Assembly (NCBI GenBank): GCA_900768695.1
Contig: CAAGDY010000171.1
Location: 1-5,386 of the forward strand
DNA from: an uncultured Anaerovibrio sp.
Lineage (GTDB): Bacteria; Bacillota; Negativicutes; Selenomonadales; Selenomonadaceae
Length of the DNA stretch: 5,386 nt
Direction: 5' to 3'
The notes below the pieces were generated by a model that was not told where the DNA came from, did not search any database, and worked only from the letters and a program-made list of their open reading frames with translations. Below are positions 4,479 to 5,386 of this stretch, in pieces. The first letter of the stretch is position 1; every line of letters begins with the position of its first letter. A program made the position numbers and the translations under genes.

Positions 4479-5386
4479 ATGGAAAATATTTTTGGCAGGA
4501 CGCTGCCGGAGCTGACGGAGCTGGCAGTATCTATGGGAATGCCAAAATTCCGTGGCAAGCAGCTGGCGGAATGGCTGTATAAAAAGAGCGTGACAGATTT
4601 TGCGGCAATGCAGAACCTTCCCAAGGATTTCCGCAGCAAACTGGCGGCAGGCTATGTGATTGACCGGGCGGCACGGGTGGACAGGCTGGACTCCGCTGAT
4701 GGCAGGACCAGCAAGTTCCTTTTGAACTTTTCCGATGGGGAAGGGGTGGAAACAGTGCTGATGCGCCAGCCCTATGGCAACAGTATCTGCGTATCTTCCC
4801 AGGTGGGCTGCAGCATGGGCTGCCGCTTTTGCGCCTCCACCCTCCACGGCATGGTGCGGAATCTCACCGCCGGGGAAATGCTGGCCCAGACCTTCTACAT
4901 CAACGACCTTTTGCGGGAGGAAGGGCAGAAGGTGGACACCATCGTCATCATGGGCTCCGGGGAGCCTCTGACCAACTACGACAATGTGCTGGCCTACATC
5001 CGCCTGCTGCATGAGGACTATTGCCTGGGCATGAGCTACAGGAGCATTACCCTGTCCACCTCCGGCATTGTGCCTCATATCTACCGTCTGGCGGAGGAAG
5101 GGCTGCCCATCAACCTTTCCATTTCCCTCCATGCGCCGGAGCAGGAGCTGCGCTCGGAGCTGATGCCTATCAACAAAAAATATCCTCTGGCTGATGTGGT
5201 GAAGGCAGGCAGGGAGTACGGCGAGAGGACCCACCGCCGGGTGACTTACGAGTACATCCTCATTGACGGGGTAAATGACAACCTGCAGCAGGCAAAGGAG
5301 CTGGCAGCTCTCCTGCGGGGGCAGCTGGCCAGCGTGAACCTCATCCCCATTAATCCTGTGGCGGAGCGGAACTGGAACCGCCCTTC
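4479..5386 (+). CDS. rlmN: Dual-specificity 23S rRNA/tRNA adenine-C2 methyltransferase, C-terminally cut by the window edge
   Basis: RlmN is a radical-SAM enzyme that methylates C2 of A2503 in 23S rRNA and, in E. coli, A37 of some tRNAs. The frame runs open from ATG 4479 to the right edge, giving 302 complete codons of an expected 345-370. The N-terminal helical domain contains FRGKQLAEWLYKK (24-36). The conserved glutamate is Glu91 in GVETVLM. The Fe-S cluster motif is C-x3-C-x2-C at Cys111, Cys115 and Cys118 (QVGCSMGCRFCAS, 108-120). The SAM-binding segments are MGSGEPLTNYDNV (158-170), STSGIVP (193-199), NLSISLHAP (212-220) and YILIDGVND (259-267). The second, methyl-carrying cysteine (Cys355 in E. 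coli) would lie beyond the window, so the active site cannot be fully verified. The MGSGEP segment favours RlmN, but the related resistance enzyme Cfr shares the radical-SAM core; the housekeeping context and sequence argue against Cfr. The start overlaps the 40-bp duplication with rsmB. Confidence 0.96.
   Translation, partial: MENIFGRTLPELTELAVSMGMPKFRGKQLAEWLYKKSVTDFAAMQNLPKDFRSKLAAGYVIDRAARVDRLDSADGRTSKFLLNFSDGEGVETVLMRQPYGNSICVSSQVGCSMGCRFCASTLHGMVRNLTAGEMLAQTFYINDLLREEGQKVDTIVIMGSGEPLTNYDNVLAYIRLLHEDYCLGMSYRSITLSTSGIVPHIYRLAEEGLPINLSISLHAPEQELRSELMPINKKYPLADVVKAGREYGERTHRRVTYEYILIDGVNDNLQQAKELAALLRGQLASVNLIPINPVAERNWNRP

Larger units (their letters stand above)
4412..4489 (+). repeat. 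40-bp tandem duplication spanning the rsmB end and rlmN start
   Basis: Bases 4412-4449 are repeated at 4452-4489, exactly 40 bases later, with 34 of 38 identical; differences pair 4426/4466, 4438/4478, 4442/4482 and 4448/4488. The unit holds the last codons and stop of rsmB, a GAGGA(A/G)AAG Shine-Dalgarno-like stretch, and ATGG(G/A)AAAT, the start of rlmN. Copy 1 provides the working rsmB stop and copy 2 the working rlmN ribosome binding site and start. Confidence 0.92.

Noticed and set aside
4137..5234. 365-codon open frame on the minus strand opposite rsmB and rlmN
   Set aside because: It lies wholly antisense to two genes with intact family motifs, is rich in His/Gln as expected from reversed GC-biased codons, and shows no domain.

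Overview
This window is an ordinary bacterial chromosome segment with every supported gene on the + strand. Gene order and protein style point to an anaerobic Firmicute of the Negativicutes, probably Selenomonadaceae. The reasons are a def-fmt-DUF116-rsmB-rlmN run, moderately GC-rich coding DNA beside AT-rich intergenic DNA, and a probable pyruvate:ferredoxin oxidoreductase tail upstream. The taxon is an inference from gene order and is not proven by the sequence.

Layout. Bases 1-77 are the last codons of an upstream gene. About 170 bases downstream of its stop, after a short degenerate tandem repeat (112-161), there is a clear rho-independent terminator (250-280). Bases 281-589 are AT-rich and hold no credible gene, but contain a perfect 19-bp palindrome (360-378) with a third related half-site at 332-339. 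A good extended -10 promoter (590-619) then starts a co-directional cluster: def (656-1129), fmt (1218-2153), a DUF116 membrane/cysteine-cluster protein (2172-2966), rsmB (3105-4433) and rlmN (4479 to the window edge, incomplete).

The genes fit together around translation. Fmt formylates initiator Met-tRNA, and Def removes the formyl group from the finished nascent chain. RsmB makes m5C967 in 16S rRNA, and RlmN makes m2A2503 in 23S rRNA (in E. coli also m2A37 in some tRNAs). The DUF116 protein has no settled function; its seven-cysteine soluble domain suggests metal or Fe-S binding.

I see no dramatic new system. The most distinctive feature is in the gaps between genes. Three of the four junctions inside the cluster carry local tandem duplications: a CAG-headed 10-bp array after def, a 60-bp-offset duplication before rsmB, and a 40-bp duplication at rsmB/rlmN that copied the end of rsmB, the ribosome binding site and the first codons of rlmN. 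The last one leaves a 7-codon decoy reading frame ending on the rlmN ribosome binding site. The 3' region of the upstream gene also has a tandem repeat. This looks like repeated slippage-type duplication confined to intercistronic DNA.
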